Positions 26,801 to 34,721 of a stretch of 64,000 bases of DNA are shown one piece after another. The stretch is from Rhodoglobus sp. (GTDB taxonomy: Bacteria; Actinomycetota; Actinomycetes; Actinomycetales; Microbacteriaceae): positions 1 through 64,000 of the forward strand of contig JAODAQ010000063.1 in the NCBI GenBank assembly GCA_025463515.1, given 5' to 3'. Numbering within the stretch: the first letter of the stretch is position 1; every line of letters starts with the position of its first letter. The notes beneath the pieces are model-generated. The model was not told the origin of the DNA, made no database searches, and was given only the letters and a program-made list of their open reading frames with translations. The position numbers and the translations under genes were made by a program.

Positions 26801-28338
26801 ACGGTCGCGGTGTTCGTGCGCGGTCCGGGGGCAACCCCAGCCGAGACGGCGTAGTAGAAGGCGATGCCGGCAGGGGTGTTGTTCGTCTGGCTTGCCGACG
26901 ACGGGTTCGGCCCGAGGAGCGACGCAGAGGTCGCCGTCACGCTCACGATGCGCCAGCCCGCCGGCGCGCTGTAGCTCTGGCCCGTGGCGAGGGTCGCCGT
27001 GCCCGTGACCGTCGCGCCGCCGGCGTCCTTGCGCGTGTAGTCGACGGTCAGAGCCGGCGGATACGGGTTGTAGATCTGGTAGACGGGCAGGTCGGGCAGG
27101 TCGAGGGCCGTGTCGGTGAACGTCGCAACTCCGGGGACGTTCGCCGTGTTCCCGACGACGACCGTCCAGTTGCGGGCGTTCGCCGGCTGGCCTGCCGCCG
27201 GGATGTAGACGATCGGCGCGTTGGGGTTTCCGGCGTGAAGCGTCGAGGTCTTGTTCGGGGTGGTCATGCCGCTGAACGGATCGCAGTTCTGCGCCTGCAC
27301 GGTGGCAGTCCTGGCCGGGGCGTTCTGCACTGTGCCGTCGAGCAGCACGAGCTGGAAGCTCGACGTGAAGGTCTCGGCCACGACGCATCCCGCGCCGGTG
27401 GTCGGCATCCCGCTGCTCGGGAAGGTGACGTTGTAGTAGCGCGCGAGGGGGCCCCGGGCGTTCGTCGTCGCGACCGTGGTGTCGGCCCCGGTCCAGGTGA
27501 TCGTGCGGGTGGCGGGATCGTAGACGCCGCCGGTGGTCGCGCTCCCCGCCACGTACTGGGCGTCGGACGGAAGCTGGCTGGTCACGGTCCACGACTTGGC
27601 GCACTGATACCACTCGGTACCCAGGTTGTACTGGGAGACGTAGTTGCAGCCGGAGTAAGCACCTACGGCGATCGTGATCGCCGTATCGGTGCGCGTGCTG
27701 CTGGGCCCAGAGATCGAATGGACGGGTGCCCCTGTGCGCGATACCCAGGTCGCGCTTGTCGAGCCAGTCGCCGGCGCGACGGCCGTCGGCGACTGGATGG
27801 TTGCCGAGGCGGGTATTACCCAGCCGTTCGGGAAGAAGGAGCCCGGCGACCCCGGGGAAGGGAGGCCAGGCCGGTTCTGGACTGTGTAGTAGATCTGGAA
27901 TACACCGCTGAAACCGGTGGCGAGGTTGCCGAGGTTGACGGTGATGCCCGCCGCCGGCGATCCGGTCGCCGTCGCACCAGGGAACGGCGGAGTGAAGGTG
28001 TAGCCGCCTGACTCGAGCACGAACTGGTTGTAGTACGGGTCCCTGGGGTTCGGGGCGACCGTGACGGTGGTGCTGTCGCAGGCCGCGACACTGCAGGTGA
28101 AGGAGTAGTCGACGCGGTAGCGGGTCACGGCAACCGGATCGACGGTCGCCATCGTGGCGCCCGTGGTCGGGTCGACGATCGTCGGCGTGATCGAGAGGAC
28201 GCCTGATCCGGCCGCCTGCGCGGGGAGCACGGGCAGCACGGTGAGCACGAGCGCCGCAATGGCGACCGGCACGAGCAGCGCCCGCAGCCGCGCCCAGCGC
28301 GTGCTCGTCCCGATGCCCGCGGTGTCGCGTCGACCCAT
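20872..28338 (-). CDS. Giant DUF11 repeat surface protein, probable adhesin or wall fibre
   Basis: About 2,488 residues. A signal peptide (cut near VLPAQAAGS, residue 43) leads to a unique 680-residue N-terminal part, then four DUF11-type domains (starting near 717, 897, 1033 and 1172). Six repeats of about 143 residues follow (near 1307, 1447, 1596, 1741, 1894 and 2036), and two more DUF11 domains (near 2178 and 2317). The end is an IAYTG sortase-like motif (near 2451), a membrane helix and RRKQQR. The six repeats alternate two subtypes; five have a Cys pair, and the sixth has lost both. ATG 28338 has a GGGGGAG ribosome site. The LuxR gene upstream is a likely regulator. Confidence 0.88.
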   Translation of the reverse strand: MGRRDTAGIGTSTRWARLRALLVPVAIAALVLTVLPVLPAQAAGSGVLSITPTIVDPTTGATMATVDPVAVTRYRVDYSFTCSVAACDSTTVTVAPNPRDPYYNQFVLESGGYTFTPPFPGATATGSPAAGITVNLGNLATGFSGVFQIYYTVQNRPGLPSPGSPGSFFPNGWVIPASATIQSPTAVAPATGSTSATWVSRTGAPVHSISGPSSTRTDTAITIAVGAYSGCNYVSQYNLGTEWYQCAKSWTVTSQLPSDAQYVAGSATTGGVYDPATRTITWTGADTTVATTNARGPLARYYNVTFPSSGMPTTGAGCVVAETFTSSFQLVLLDGTVQNAPARTATVQAQNCDPFSGMTTPNKTSTLHAGNPNAPIVYIPAAGQPANARNWTVVVGNTANVPGVATFTDTALDLPDLPVYQIYNPYPPALTVDYTRKDAGGATVTGTATLATGQSYSAPAGWRIVSVTATSASLLGPNPSSASQTNNTPAGIAFYYAVSAGVAPGPRTNTATVTMSYPGYSLAPLTGTASRTVTLQATPATPPTLNVQAGGPTVSGGGNIVAGSTVTWAVGGYVTTAPNNTSIVPQYVYIAPVGWNITSTSWQSPPPAGTIVVQKQVTIAGQVHNVVVATWPSPLSIPVSGTSPVLPQLYIVTTPTAAAPAGTNTSTMLFGDANRGTAAYGPSSYIETVDLAADGTTGDTYAVRYTNAAVTGTPALTVTKEICRPDGSGGCIWIADPNVIVGVEPTATSIKYRITVTNSGTAQANNVVAYDVLPYIGDAGLTDTSSSVPRGSTVKETLTAASGVPGDVALAYSTSINPPRPGVYTGTTSGDWLAPASGAVALRATITALAPGASRTFTYDAALVGGSADQVACNSVAGIATSLSAVEPAAVCATTQQADLSVAAGPRFPLQVGRVGTVPFVVNNGGGSQLATGTVMIDVPAGLTIATLTIPDWDCTAPAMAGPVTVTCDPVDGTGASRSLQKDVPETIPLQVTPTSTGSVCFDAEIAGIMNDPVTTNNAATVCSTVVAGASLLTVDKTDGVTDATIGDTLTYTITAHNGVVDQGLIGVAVTDVLPAGVEWVSGGTVSGQDANGLGGTVTFPATDFGAAGTATAAGNGTTNAASTKTFTVVVRVDPSATGDVVNAATAKATDPLTSSPLTATDDDTDALRRLTVTKSSTAAPAGVRTGDTVAYTVTLTNSGTSDYTAGIPARVLDDLSGVLDDAAYVSGTVSVDGGAASAISPNGAKDLVWSGALAAGKSVVMSYSVTIGAGADKVVTNSAFASGAAGTCVSGADAAGISCATVQSVFAPLIGKRITSSTQNDDGTWTIVYAIDVTNPSPVGTSTYNLTDALKFGAGITVSSATAVVPAGVTAASPAWSGSGAIASGVTIAGGAQQTYTVTVIADAHQVAGTAAATCVTGAAGGFANQATIKLAGIADTSAQACATPVAPTIQKTVGAAVQQPDGSWNVVYTVTVRNTSPAPADLAYTVQDALDFPAGTSVNTVQVSGPGASGSFDGSGDQALLTGVGRIPAPTGGQTATTRVYTVTVNVDAPVGAVSAADLLCTPSGGYANSAVLKAGTSATVLGTASACADITVAPLPEITKSVVSSSVDGGGDWTVVYQIDVKNPDGAFGTFYDLDDTLDFGAGATVSSAAVTTAPPSASPDPAWDGSGTTRIAQDVALAAGQSHTYQVAVVIDPGTLDSQTAAADCRIDAGESGTGFRNVATVTAGVSTAFDDACEPFNDPSVVKTTVGAPVQDPTTGIWTLAYNLTVTNRSTSAAVPYTLTDTLGFPADATIVDVAATGPGSATLNPAFDGTGDTAVASATIPAAADDVTPATQVFTVAVQFTVPAGIATGAQCDPAQGAGGLRNEVEIGVGARVTGSVACSDLPDVPAPSVSKTVLSQQQQADGTWLVLYRITVTNTSGTAASEYTLDDSFALGSGIALDAAPSIVAHPAGVTVDPTWNGGSATTIAEDILLPAAGSHVYTVRAVIDSGTVTGRSPAGDCTLAAGETGTGFGNAATLDTGVTLVDAEACARAWDPGVTKQLNGLPAQQPDGSWLLSYTMTVTNPSAIALTYGLADQLAFPAGTAITIESAAGRTGSPAVDSTWDGQSQLQLVADGTPLAPNAVHVFDVTVRAVLPAAQASTPAGWGNSATVESGVGGVITADADAVADILIPTLEITKTATPSAPFLRIGDTVDYEITIDNVGDGDFTTLYPAVVWDAMADVLDDAALGAAPVVTPGVGAVAPSADGYHWTGALASGDSATLTYTVTITGDGDADLVNVAFVEKPSVTSPVVPDPATCAAPLCATTETLLPALAVTKAVDATTITPGSKLHYTVTVTNTGKVDIPAGAAVEVTDDLSGVLSNAKYDGNVTASTGTATVAGAALTWTGGLLVGDSATITYSVTVNTGAASGAKLVNAAVTDPTLPSLALAGGLADRTVTTTSTVQRIAYTGSGIAWIPVLFALLLLFTGAALMIWRRKQQRETA

Positions 28339-28674
28339 TGTTGCTCCCCCATACTTGTTCGTGCCTCGATGAGGCCGCGCCGGCGTTCGCCGGGCCAGTC
28401 TCACGATCCCCAAGGGCGCGCGACGACTGAGCGCGCACTCGGGTGCCGGGTCAGTCTGACGTTCTCGGCCTGCCCAGCGGGGGTGACGCCGGGGTGCTGT
28501 TTACCTGATCGATCCCCCCTCTACGGGTGACAGTCATCGGGGTACAAAGAACGGATGCCGCGGCAATCGACCCGCGATCCGTGCCGGTAACCGGGGGACG
28601 CTCGACGCACTGGCGGTCAGAGAGCGCAGAAGGCATTAGCGTCGAGGTGGTGTCGATATCGAGGGGGGCCGCGG
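28339..28674. other. 336-bp divergent intergenic region between the adhesin and LuxR genes
   Basis: No gene is seen. It holds a perfect hairpin CCGGCG-TT-CGCCGG (28380-28393) in the presumed adhesin leader, an inverted repeat GTCAG-T-CTGAC (28450-28460), and a 10-bp palindrome TCGATATCGA (28653-28662) next to the LuxR start. A GAGGGGGG ribosome site lies before 28675. These palindromes are candidate operators, but I cannot assign a promoter firmly. Confidence 0.5.
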
Positions 28675-31257
28675 ATGCCGCATGTCGCTAGCCGGATCGT
28701 GATGATCCCCTCGATCCCGACCGCCATCATCCCGAGAGCCCCGCTTGTGCGCCAGCTCCAGGACGACGTCGAGCGGCACCGCCTGACGATCGTGCGCGCG
28801 CCCAGCGGCGCGGGGAAGTCGACCCTCCTCGCAACGTGGGCGGTGACCCAGTCGCGATCCGGGGTCTGGGTCTCGCTCTCCGCCGCATCCTCGAGGCGCA
28901 TCGGCTTCTGGGAGGAGGTGCTCGACGCCATCAGGGATGCCGGATACGCCCCGAGCGGCTCGGTGCTCGCCGACAGCATTCCGAGCGTCGAGTTCGCGGC
29001 CTCGCTCCACAGTGTTCTCGAACGGGGTTTCGCGTCGCTGCCCGAACGATTCGTCCTCGTCATCGACGACTTCCACGAGGTGACCGACGAGTTGGTGAGC
29101 GACGACCTGCACCGGCTGCTCCGCTCCGGGCTCGATCTCACGGTGGTGATCGCGACCCGTGCGGACACCGGTCTCGAGGATCCGCTTCGCGTCGCGCAGG
29201 TGGACACCGCCGTGCTCAGCACCACCGCGCTCGAGTTCACTGTCGACGACGTGGCAGAGGTCGCCTCCCTCCTCGACGTCGGCGCGGACGCCGCCCCGGA
29301 GATCCACGGCGCTTTCTCCGGATGGCCGCTCGCCTCCCGCGCGGCGCTGCTCCAGCTCGCGGCCGGCCACGCCGAGACCCCGGCGGATGCGATAGCCCGA
29401 GTTGTCGCGGCGGGCGGCGGCTTCGTCATCGACGACTCGGACGAGGACTACCTCCTGTTCCTCCTCCGACTGTCGGTGGCCTCGCGCGCGTCGCGCGGGT
29501 TCGTGTCGCAGATCCCCGGTGGCGCAGCACTCGAGCACCTGGCCCGCGCCGAGGGCGACGGCCTGGGTACGTGGCTCTCCCGGAAGACCGACAACGAGTT
29601 CGCGCTGCACCCGTTCGTGCGCCAGCAGCTCGAGCGGGTGCTCCACGAGCGGCTGCCCGACGAGGTCCGCGGCCTGCGGGCGGCGTACGCGCGGGACCGC
29701 GAGGACCATCGGGACGCCTACCAGGCCGCCGTCGCGTATTCGGCCCTCGGTGACCTCGCCGCGATCGTGCGGCTCGTGCGCCGCTATTGGACCGACCTGA
29801 TGCTGACGCACGAGGGACGGGTGAGCGACCTGCTGCGCTCCGCCGACCAGGCCGAGCTGCGGCAGCATCCCGAGCTCCTCGTGGTGCTGATGCTCTCCGA
29901 CTACGCGAAGCCGTCGGCGCCGCCGTTCGGCCTGGTGCGGCTCGCCAGTCTGGCGATGGGCGTGATCCCCGCGCGGCTGGGCGTGGGCGACCCTGTCGAA
30001 CGGGTGTCCCTGCTGTCCTCCCTCCTGGCCGCGCAGCGCTCGAGCGGGCACTTCGAGCAGGCGGCGAAGACCGCGCAGCAGATCGAGGTGACCGCGAGCG
30101 CCCTCGGGCCGGAAGGCCGCGACGCCTTGGAGGGAACGCTGCCCAGCGTGTGGATCCAGATCGCGACCACCCGGTACTACACCGGGGACCTCGTCGGCGC
30201 CGAGGCCGCCTTCGCGACCGGGCTCGAGATCGCGCGCCAGCACAACCGGCCGTGGTCCGAGACCCACGCGTCGAGCATGCTCACGCTCGTCCTGGCCACG
30301 AGCGGAGACCTGACGGGAGCGCGGCCCCGCCTCGAAGCCGACCGCAGGAGGTCACGGCCGCAGGGCTGGCAAGGGACGTACACCGCGGCGGGCCACCACT
30401 TGGCGCGTGCCTACGATGCGCTCGAGCGATTCGAGGGGAGCGCCGCCCGCGACGAGCTGGAGCTGCTGAGAGCGCACGAGCCGACGATCGAGCACTGGCC
30501 GGTCATCGCGCACCTCCGCGCGCTCTCCTATCTCGTCGAGGGCAATCCCGAGGAAGGGCTCGCCTCGCTCGCGGGCGACGTCGCCGCGCACGCAGACCGG
30601 CCCTCGATCAGCTCGGCGATGAGCGGTGTGCTGGCGGCAGACCGGGCCGACCTGCTCCTGGCCGCCGGGTTCCACGGCCAGGCCTCGGACGCCCTCGCGC
30701 GAGCCCCGCGCACGGTCCACACCGATCTGGCCAAGGCCCGCGTCCACTTGCTCGGCGGTCGCCGTGATCGCGCACTCGCACTTGCCCGCTCGATAGTCGG
30801 ATCCGGCAGGCCTCCGCGCATCGAGGCGCAGGCGATGCTCGTCGTCGCGGTCGCGGCACACCGGCTCGGGCAGAGTCAGGACGCCGCGTCGATGCTCGAG
30901 CGGGCCGCGGGGATGATGCAGGCCAAAGGGCTGCGGCTGCCACTGCTGGGCATCCCGCTCGGCGATCTCCGGGCGATCGCGGAGGAGGCCGGACTCGCGC
31001 TGCCCCTCCTCGACGGAGTGCCGGACATCCACCCCTCCGAGGCGGAGCGCCCCCGGCTCACTGCCGCGGAGGCCCGGATGATCGCGGCGCTCGACCGCAC
31101 CGGCCGGGTCGATGAGCTCGCCGCCGACCTGCACGTCTCCGCCAACACGGTCAAGACCCACCTGCGGCGCATCTACCGCAAGCTGGGAGCGACTAACCGG
31201 CAGGAGGCACTCGGCATCGCCCGACTCCACGGACTGCTGCAGTCACCCGACAGCTAG
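28675..31257 (+). CDS. Large LuxR-family regulator (MalT/LAL type)
   Basis: 860 residues. The N-terminal ATPase has a Walker A RAPSGAGKSTLL (near residue 42) and Walker B-like FVLVIDDFHEV (near 128). A long helical repeat region (about 330-780) follows, then a C-terminal LuxR helix-turn-helix LAADLHVSANTVKTHLRRIY (about 820-840). MalT-type proteins are ATP-dependent activators triggered by a small inducer. It is divergent from the surface-protein operon, so control of that operon is the best guess. A GAGGGGGG ribosome site supports the ATG. It ends 4 nt before the converging MFS gene. Confidence 0.9.
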   Translation: MPHVASRIVMIPSIPTAIIPRAPLVRQLQDDVERHRLTIVRAPSGAGKSTLLATWAVTQSRSGVWVSLSAASSRRIGFWEEVLDAIRDAGYAPSGSVLADSIPSVEFAASLHSVLERGFASLPERFVLVIDDFHEVTDELVSDDLHRLLRSGLDLTVVIATRADTGLEDPLRVAQVDTAVLSTTALEFTVDDVAEVASLLDVGADAAPEIHGAFSGWPLASRAALLQLAAGHAETPADAIARVVAAGGGFVIDDSDEDYLLFLLRLSVASRASRGFVSQIPGGAALEHLARAEGDGLGTWLSRKTDNEFALHPFVRQQLERVLHERLPDEVRGLRAAYARDREDHRDAYQAAVAYSALGDLAAIVRLVRRYWTDLMLTHEGRVSDLLRSADQAELRQHPELLVVLMLSDYAKPSAPPFGLVRLASLAMGVIPARLGVGDPVERVSLLSSLLAAQRSSGHFEQAAKTAQQIEVTASALGPEGRDALEGTLPSVWIQIATTRYYTGDLVGAEAAFATGLEIARQHNRPWSETHASSMLTLVLATSGDLTGARPRLEADRRRSRPQGWQGTYTAAGHHLARAYDALERFEGSAARDELELLRAHEPTIEHWPVIAHLRALSYLVEGNPEEGLASLAGDVAAHADRPSISSAMSGVLAADRADLLLAAGFHGQASDALARAPRTVHTDLAKARVHLLGGRRDRALALARSIVGSGRPPRIEAQAMLVVAVAAHRLGQSQDAASMLERAAGMMQAKGLRLPLLGIPLGDLRAIAEEAGLALPLLDGVPDIHPSEAERPRLTAAEARMIAALDRTGRVDELAADLHVSANTVKTHLRRIYRKLGATNRQEALGIARLHGLLQSPDS

Positions 31258-31261
31258 CCGG

Positions 31262-32446
31262 CTACCTCACGGCGCGGACGAGGATCACCGCGCCACCGCT
31301 GGCAAGAGCGAGTCCCGCGCTCACCCCGAACACCCAGCTGTAGCCGCCGGTGGCCGCCACGACCGCGGCGGTGATGAGCGGTGCCACTGCCTGCCCCACG
31401 TTGCCGACGAGGTTCAGGGTTCCCAGGCCCGCCCCCGCGTTGCGCTCTGAGCCGGGGATGACGAGGCTCGCGAGCGCGGTGCCCGCGGAGATCGACAGGC
31501 CGAGCCCGGCTCCCAGCAGGAACGCCGCCACCAGCAGCCCCACCGGTCCGGGCGCGGTGAGGAGCACTGCGTCGCCGATCGCGACTGCGGCTCCCGCGCC
31601 CGCCACGAAGGGCTTGCGCCGCCCCATCCGGTCGCTCAGCAGGCCGCCGCTCAGCACGGCGATGACCAGGCCGACGCCGCCGACGACGGTGGCCATGCCC
31701 ACGACTCCGACCGCCTGCTCCTCGGGAAGCCCGACGTGGTCGACGACGATGTAGAGCAGGTACCCGTACACGCTCGCGTAGCCGAGCGTGAACAGCAGCT
31801 TCGAGAGGAGCACCCAGAGAAGGTCGGGGGTGAGGCGCGCTGGCGCTGCGACGGCGACGGCGATCGGCTTCGGGGCCGGCGGATCGCGGACCACTACCGC
31901 GAAGACGAGGACGACCCCGACCAGGGCCCCCGCTAGGACCCAGTGGCCCCAGGGGGTGCCGAGAGCACCGGCCACCACGACACCGAGACCGCCGCCGACC
32001 ACGACCGCGACCCCCAGGGCCCCCGCGACAGCACCGCGCCGCTGAGCCGGGAAGCGGTCGACGAGGTACGCGCTCAGGGCGATATCGGTGCCGTTGAGCA
32101 CGAACTGCCCCGCGGCCCACAGCACCGCGACCCAGGCCACCGTCGACGCGGCGGGGAGCAGGGCCACGATGCCTCCGCCGACGACCGCGCATCCCAGCAT
32201 CCACGGCACTCGCCGCCCCCAGCGGGTGCGAGTGCGATCACTCAGGGCGCCGAACAGGGGCTGGGCGAGGGCCGTCACCGCGAAGGAGATCGAGGTCACC
32301 GCGGCGAGCGCCGCGACTTTGCCGGTCGGGTCCAGCGCGGCCACCTGTCGGGGCAGCAGCACGGAGAGTATCCCGGAGTAGACCGCGAACAGGGCGACTG
32401 TGACCAGCAGCTGCCCGCCCAGCAGCGTCGAAAGACGCGACAACAT
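31262..32446 (-). CDS. MFS transporter
   Basis: 394 residues with about twelve membrane helices. The conserved loop 2-3 motif appears as GALSDRTRTRWGRRVPWM (near 63-80), and again between helices 8 and 9 as GGLLSDRMGRRKPFV (near 265). This RTRTRWGRR form is seen in GPH/sugar and sucrose-type carriers, so a sugar or glycoside substrate is possible; it is not proven. ATG with GGGGGG 2 nt upstream. It is convergent with the LuxR gene. Confidence 0.85.
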   Translation of the reverse strand: MLSRLSTLLGGQLLVTVALFAVYSGILSVLLPRQVAALDPTGKVAALAAVTSISFAVTALAQPLFGALSDRTRTRWGRRVPWMLGCAVVGGGIVALLPAASTVAWVAVLWAAGQFVLNGTDIALSAYLVDRFPAQRRGAVAGALGVAVVVGGGLGVVVAGALGTPWGHWVLAGALVGVVLVFAVVVRDPPAPKPIAVAVAAPARLTPDLLWVLLSKLLFTLGYASVYGYLLYIVVDHVGLPEEQAVGVVGMATVVGGVGLVIAVLSGGLLSDRMGRRKPFVAGAGAAVAIGDAVLLTAPGPVGLLVAAFLLGAGLGLSISAGTALASLVIPGSERNAGAGLGTLNLVGNVGQAVAPLITAAVVAATGGYSWVFGVSAGLALASGGAVILVRAVR

Positions 32447-32479
32447 GACCCCCCGGTCGAGAATTGACGGTTACCGGCG

Positions 32480-32701
32480 TCAGGATGCGCTCGGCGGTGG
32501 CGTGGCCCCGCCACGGCCAGGGCTGCGCCCGCTCAGCAGCTTCCAGATCGCGAACCCCGCCCCCGCGACCACCGCGAGGTCGTCGGCGAAGCCGAACGGG
32601 CCGGCGATCAGCTCGGGAATGATGTCGACCGGCGAGATCCCGTAGACCAGGGCGCCGATGCCGACGAGCACTGCTGCGAGGATGCGACGGCTGTTGCTCA
32701 T
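32480..32701 (-). CDS. DUF1232 (YkvA-like) small membrane protein
   Basis: 73 residues with two hydrophobic helices around the motif SPVDIIPELIAGPFGFADD, which is the DUF1232 hallmark. Function is unknown. A TAGCCT box lies 6 nt before ATG 32701, so the mRNA is likely leaderless. It is divergent from the dienelactone hydrolase gene with a 35-bp gap and may be in line with the downstream MFS gene. Confidence 0.82.
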   Translation of the reverse strand: MSNSRRILAAVLVGIGALVYGISPVDIIPELIAGPFGFADDLAVVAGAGFAIWKLLSGRSPGRGGATPPPSAS

Positions 32702-32736
32702 GCCTTCAGGCTACCTTCCGGCTTAGGCTTTCGGGC

Positions 32737-33384
32737 ATGAGCCAGCTCGTCCCGATCCCGTTCCCCGGGGAGTCGATGTTCTACGGCGAGCGCGGCAACC
32801 CCGTGATCGTCGTGCTGCACGACATGTACGGCCGTCTGCCCTGGCTCGAGCCGTTGGCCGAGGCCGTCGCGAGCCGCGGCTTCCGCGTCGCGGTGCCCGA
32901 CCTGTACGAGGGCGTCTGCACCATCGACGACAGCTCTGCACAAGAGCTCATGGGGAATCTGGACATCGGCACCGCCCTCGCCGAGATCGACGATGCGATA
33001 GTCGAGGCGCAGCTCACGGGCACGGAGCGCGTCGGCCTCGTCGGATTCTCACTGGGCGGATGGCTCGCGCTCCTGCACGCGCAGGCCGGGGCCGCGGACG
33101 CGGTCGTCGCCTACTACGCGAGCCTCGGCCCGCAGGACCACGGCGTCATCCCGTGCCCGGTCCTGCTGCAGTGGGCGGAGGCCGACGAGTGGCAGGAGGG
33201 CGAGGATCCGGAGTCCTTCGTCGCGCGCCTGAAGGACCACGGCACGCCCGTCACGCAGTTCGGCTACATCGCCACCGGCCATGGCTTCGCGAACGCGAGC
33301 ATCCCGGCGCACCTCGACCAGCAGGCGGCCGCGCTCGCCTTCGCCCGCACAGCGGTCTTCCTTGAGTCGAACCTGATCGACTAG
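32737..33384 (+). CDS. Dienelactone hydrolase family protein
   Basis: 215-residue alpha/beta hydrolase. VIVVLHDMYGRLPWLEPLAE (near 25-44) and GLVGFSLGGWLALLHAQA (near 98-115) are typical of the dienelactone hydrolase family. The nucleophile is Ser (GFSLGG) rather than the Cys of true dienelactone hydrolase, so the activity is probably another esterase. Asp in WAEADEW and His in TGHGFANAS complete a triad. A TAGGCT -10 lies 7 nt before the ATG. It ends 2 nt before the converging DinB gene. Confidence 0.85.
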   Translation: MSQLVPIPFPGESMFYGERGNPVIVVLHDMYGRLPWLEPLAEAVASRGFRVAVPDLYEGVCTIDDSSAQELMGNLDIGTALAEIDDAIVEAQLTGTERVGLVGFSLGGWLALLHAQAGAADAVVAYYASLGPQDHGVIPCPVLLQWAEADEWQEGEDPESFVARLKDHGTPVTQFGYIATGHGFANASIPAHLDQQAAALAFARTAVFLESNLID

Positions 33385-33386
33385 CC

Positions 33387-33899
33387 CTACTTCGTCACGT
33401 CGTAGAGGTGGTGGATCGGGTCGTGGATGAAGTACTTCGCGAACGTCTCGATCGTGAACGCGACCCCGTCGCTGCGGCGGCCCGGGCGCGACCAGTCGGT
33501 CACCCGGTCGAGGGCATCGGCGAGGGATGCCCCGGCCGCGACCAGCTCGTCGGCGACGACCGCGGGCACCTGCTCGTTGTACTTCTCCTCCACAGCGGTC
33601 GCGTCCTGGTCCCAGTTCGGGAACAGCGGATCGTCCTGCTCCTGCATGAGGCCCAGCCGGTAGTCATAGATGCGGAACACATCGCGCACGTGGGCCGAGT
33701 ACTCGAGAGGAGACCACGTTGCATCATCCGGACGCACCCGCACATCGGCCCCCTCGAGCACCGCCGGCCAGGCGGCGGCGTTCGTGCGGAGCAGAGCCGC
33801 GACATCCGTCGCCTTGAAGGTCGTCGCGTCGAAGCCGCACTCGGGGCAGGGCTTCTCGAGAACCCAGGTCCAGTTCTTCGTGTCGGGTGTAATCGCCAT
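33387..33899 (-). CDS. DinB-family protein
   Basis: About 170 residues of the four-helix DinB/YfiT fold, which usually binds a metal with three His. Candidate ligands lie in WSPLEYSAHVRDVF (near 65) and FIHDPIHHLYDV (near 158). Many members are bacillithiol- or mycothiol-dependent enzymes, so a thiol transferase is possible. The start is uncertain: ATG 33899 is given, but a GTG at 33917 would add six residues. It is divergent from the DUF2470 gene. Confidence 0.8.
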   Translation of the reverse strand: MAITPDTKNWTWVLEKPCPECGFDATTFKATDVAALLRTNAAAWPAVLEGADVRVRPDDATWSPLEYSAHVRDVFRIYDYRLGLMQEQDDPLFPNWDQDATAVEEKYNEQVPAVVADELVAAGASLADALDRVTDWSRPGRRSDGVAFTIETFAKYFIHDPIHHLYDVTK

Positions 33900-33943
33900 G
33901 CTCCCATGGTGACGCACACGGATGACGGGCTACCGTAGTTTTC

Positions 33944-34255
33944 GTGCCAACCTTCCCCACGCCCGTATTCAGCGCTGAGACCATCGAGGCCGTGCTGGCC
34001 CACATGAACTCCGACCACAACGACGACAACGTGCTCATCGCGCGGGCCTTCGGCGACCCGGATGCCACGTCCGCGACGATGATCACCCTCGACGAGTCTG
34101 GCGGCACCTGGCTCTACGACACCCCCCGCCGACAGGAGCTGCTGACCGTGCCGTGGAGTACCACGATCTCGGAGCGCCCAGAGATCCGCCGGGAGATCGT
34201 GCACCTCTACGACATCGCGTGCGAGAAACTAGGAGTCACCCCGCGACCGCACTGA
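33944..34255 (+). CDS. DUF2470 domain protein
   Basis: 103 residues. The DUF2470 motif is VLAHMNSDHNDDNVLIARAFG (split here as VLAHMNSDH near residue 15 and DDNVLIARA). This domain is found at the C-terminus of haem-binding HugZ-like proteins and in chloroplast haem-oxygenase regulators. The haem oxygenase gene 1.1 kb downstream fits that theme. A TACCGT box lies 7 nt before GTG 33944, so the transcript is probably leaderless. Confidence 0.82.
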   Translation: MPTFPTPVFSAETIEAVLAHMNSDHNDDNVLIARAFGDPDATSATMITLDESGGTWLYDTPRRQELLTVPWSTTISERPEIRREIVHLYDIACEKLGVTPRPH

Positions 34256-34308
34256 CCAAACGCGCCCGCCTAGGAGAACGAACTACTACCCGACAAGGAG
34301 GCAGAGCA

Positions 34309-34719
34309 ATGAGAACATCACCCAACCGCCTGCTGGGTATCGTCTTCGGCGCGGTCTACGTGCTGATCGGGTTCCTGGGCTTCACCGTCACGTCCGGTGT
34401 CAGCTTCTTCGCGACCGAGGGCGGCCTGCTACTGGGCGTCTTCGAGGTCAACATCTTCCACAACGTCGCGCACCTCCTCATCGGCGCGGCCCTGCTCATC
34501 GCGGGCCTCTCCAGCGTGCGCGCCGCCAAGACCGTCAACGCGGTCGTCGGCGCGGCCTACCTGGTGCTCGGCCTGGCCGGGCTCTTCCTCGTGGGCACGG
34601 CGCTGAACATCCTGGCGCTCAACGTCGCCGATAACGTGCTCCACTTCGCGAGTGCCGCTGTCCTGCTCGCGGTCGGGCTCGGGGCCGACAACAGCAGGAC
34701 CACGACCGTGAAGGCCTGA
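34309..34719 (+). CDS. DUF4383 membrane protein
   Basis: 136 residues with four membrane helices. The NIFHNVAHLLIGAALL and NVADNVLHFASA segments, with conserved His and Asn, are typical of DUF4383. Function is unknown. It has a textbook AAGGAGG ribosome site 7 nt before ATG. It lies 2 nt before the next membrane protein gene, so the two form an operon, possibly with the DUF2470 gene. Confidence 0.85.
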   Translation: MRTSPNRLLGIVFGAVYVLIGFLGFTVTSGVSFFATEGGLLLGVFEVNIFHNVAHLLIGAALLIAGLSSVRAAKTVNAVVGAAYLVLGLAGLFLVGTALNILALNVADNVLHFASAAVLLAVGLGADNSRTTTVKA

Positions 34720-34721
34720 TC

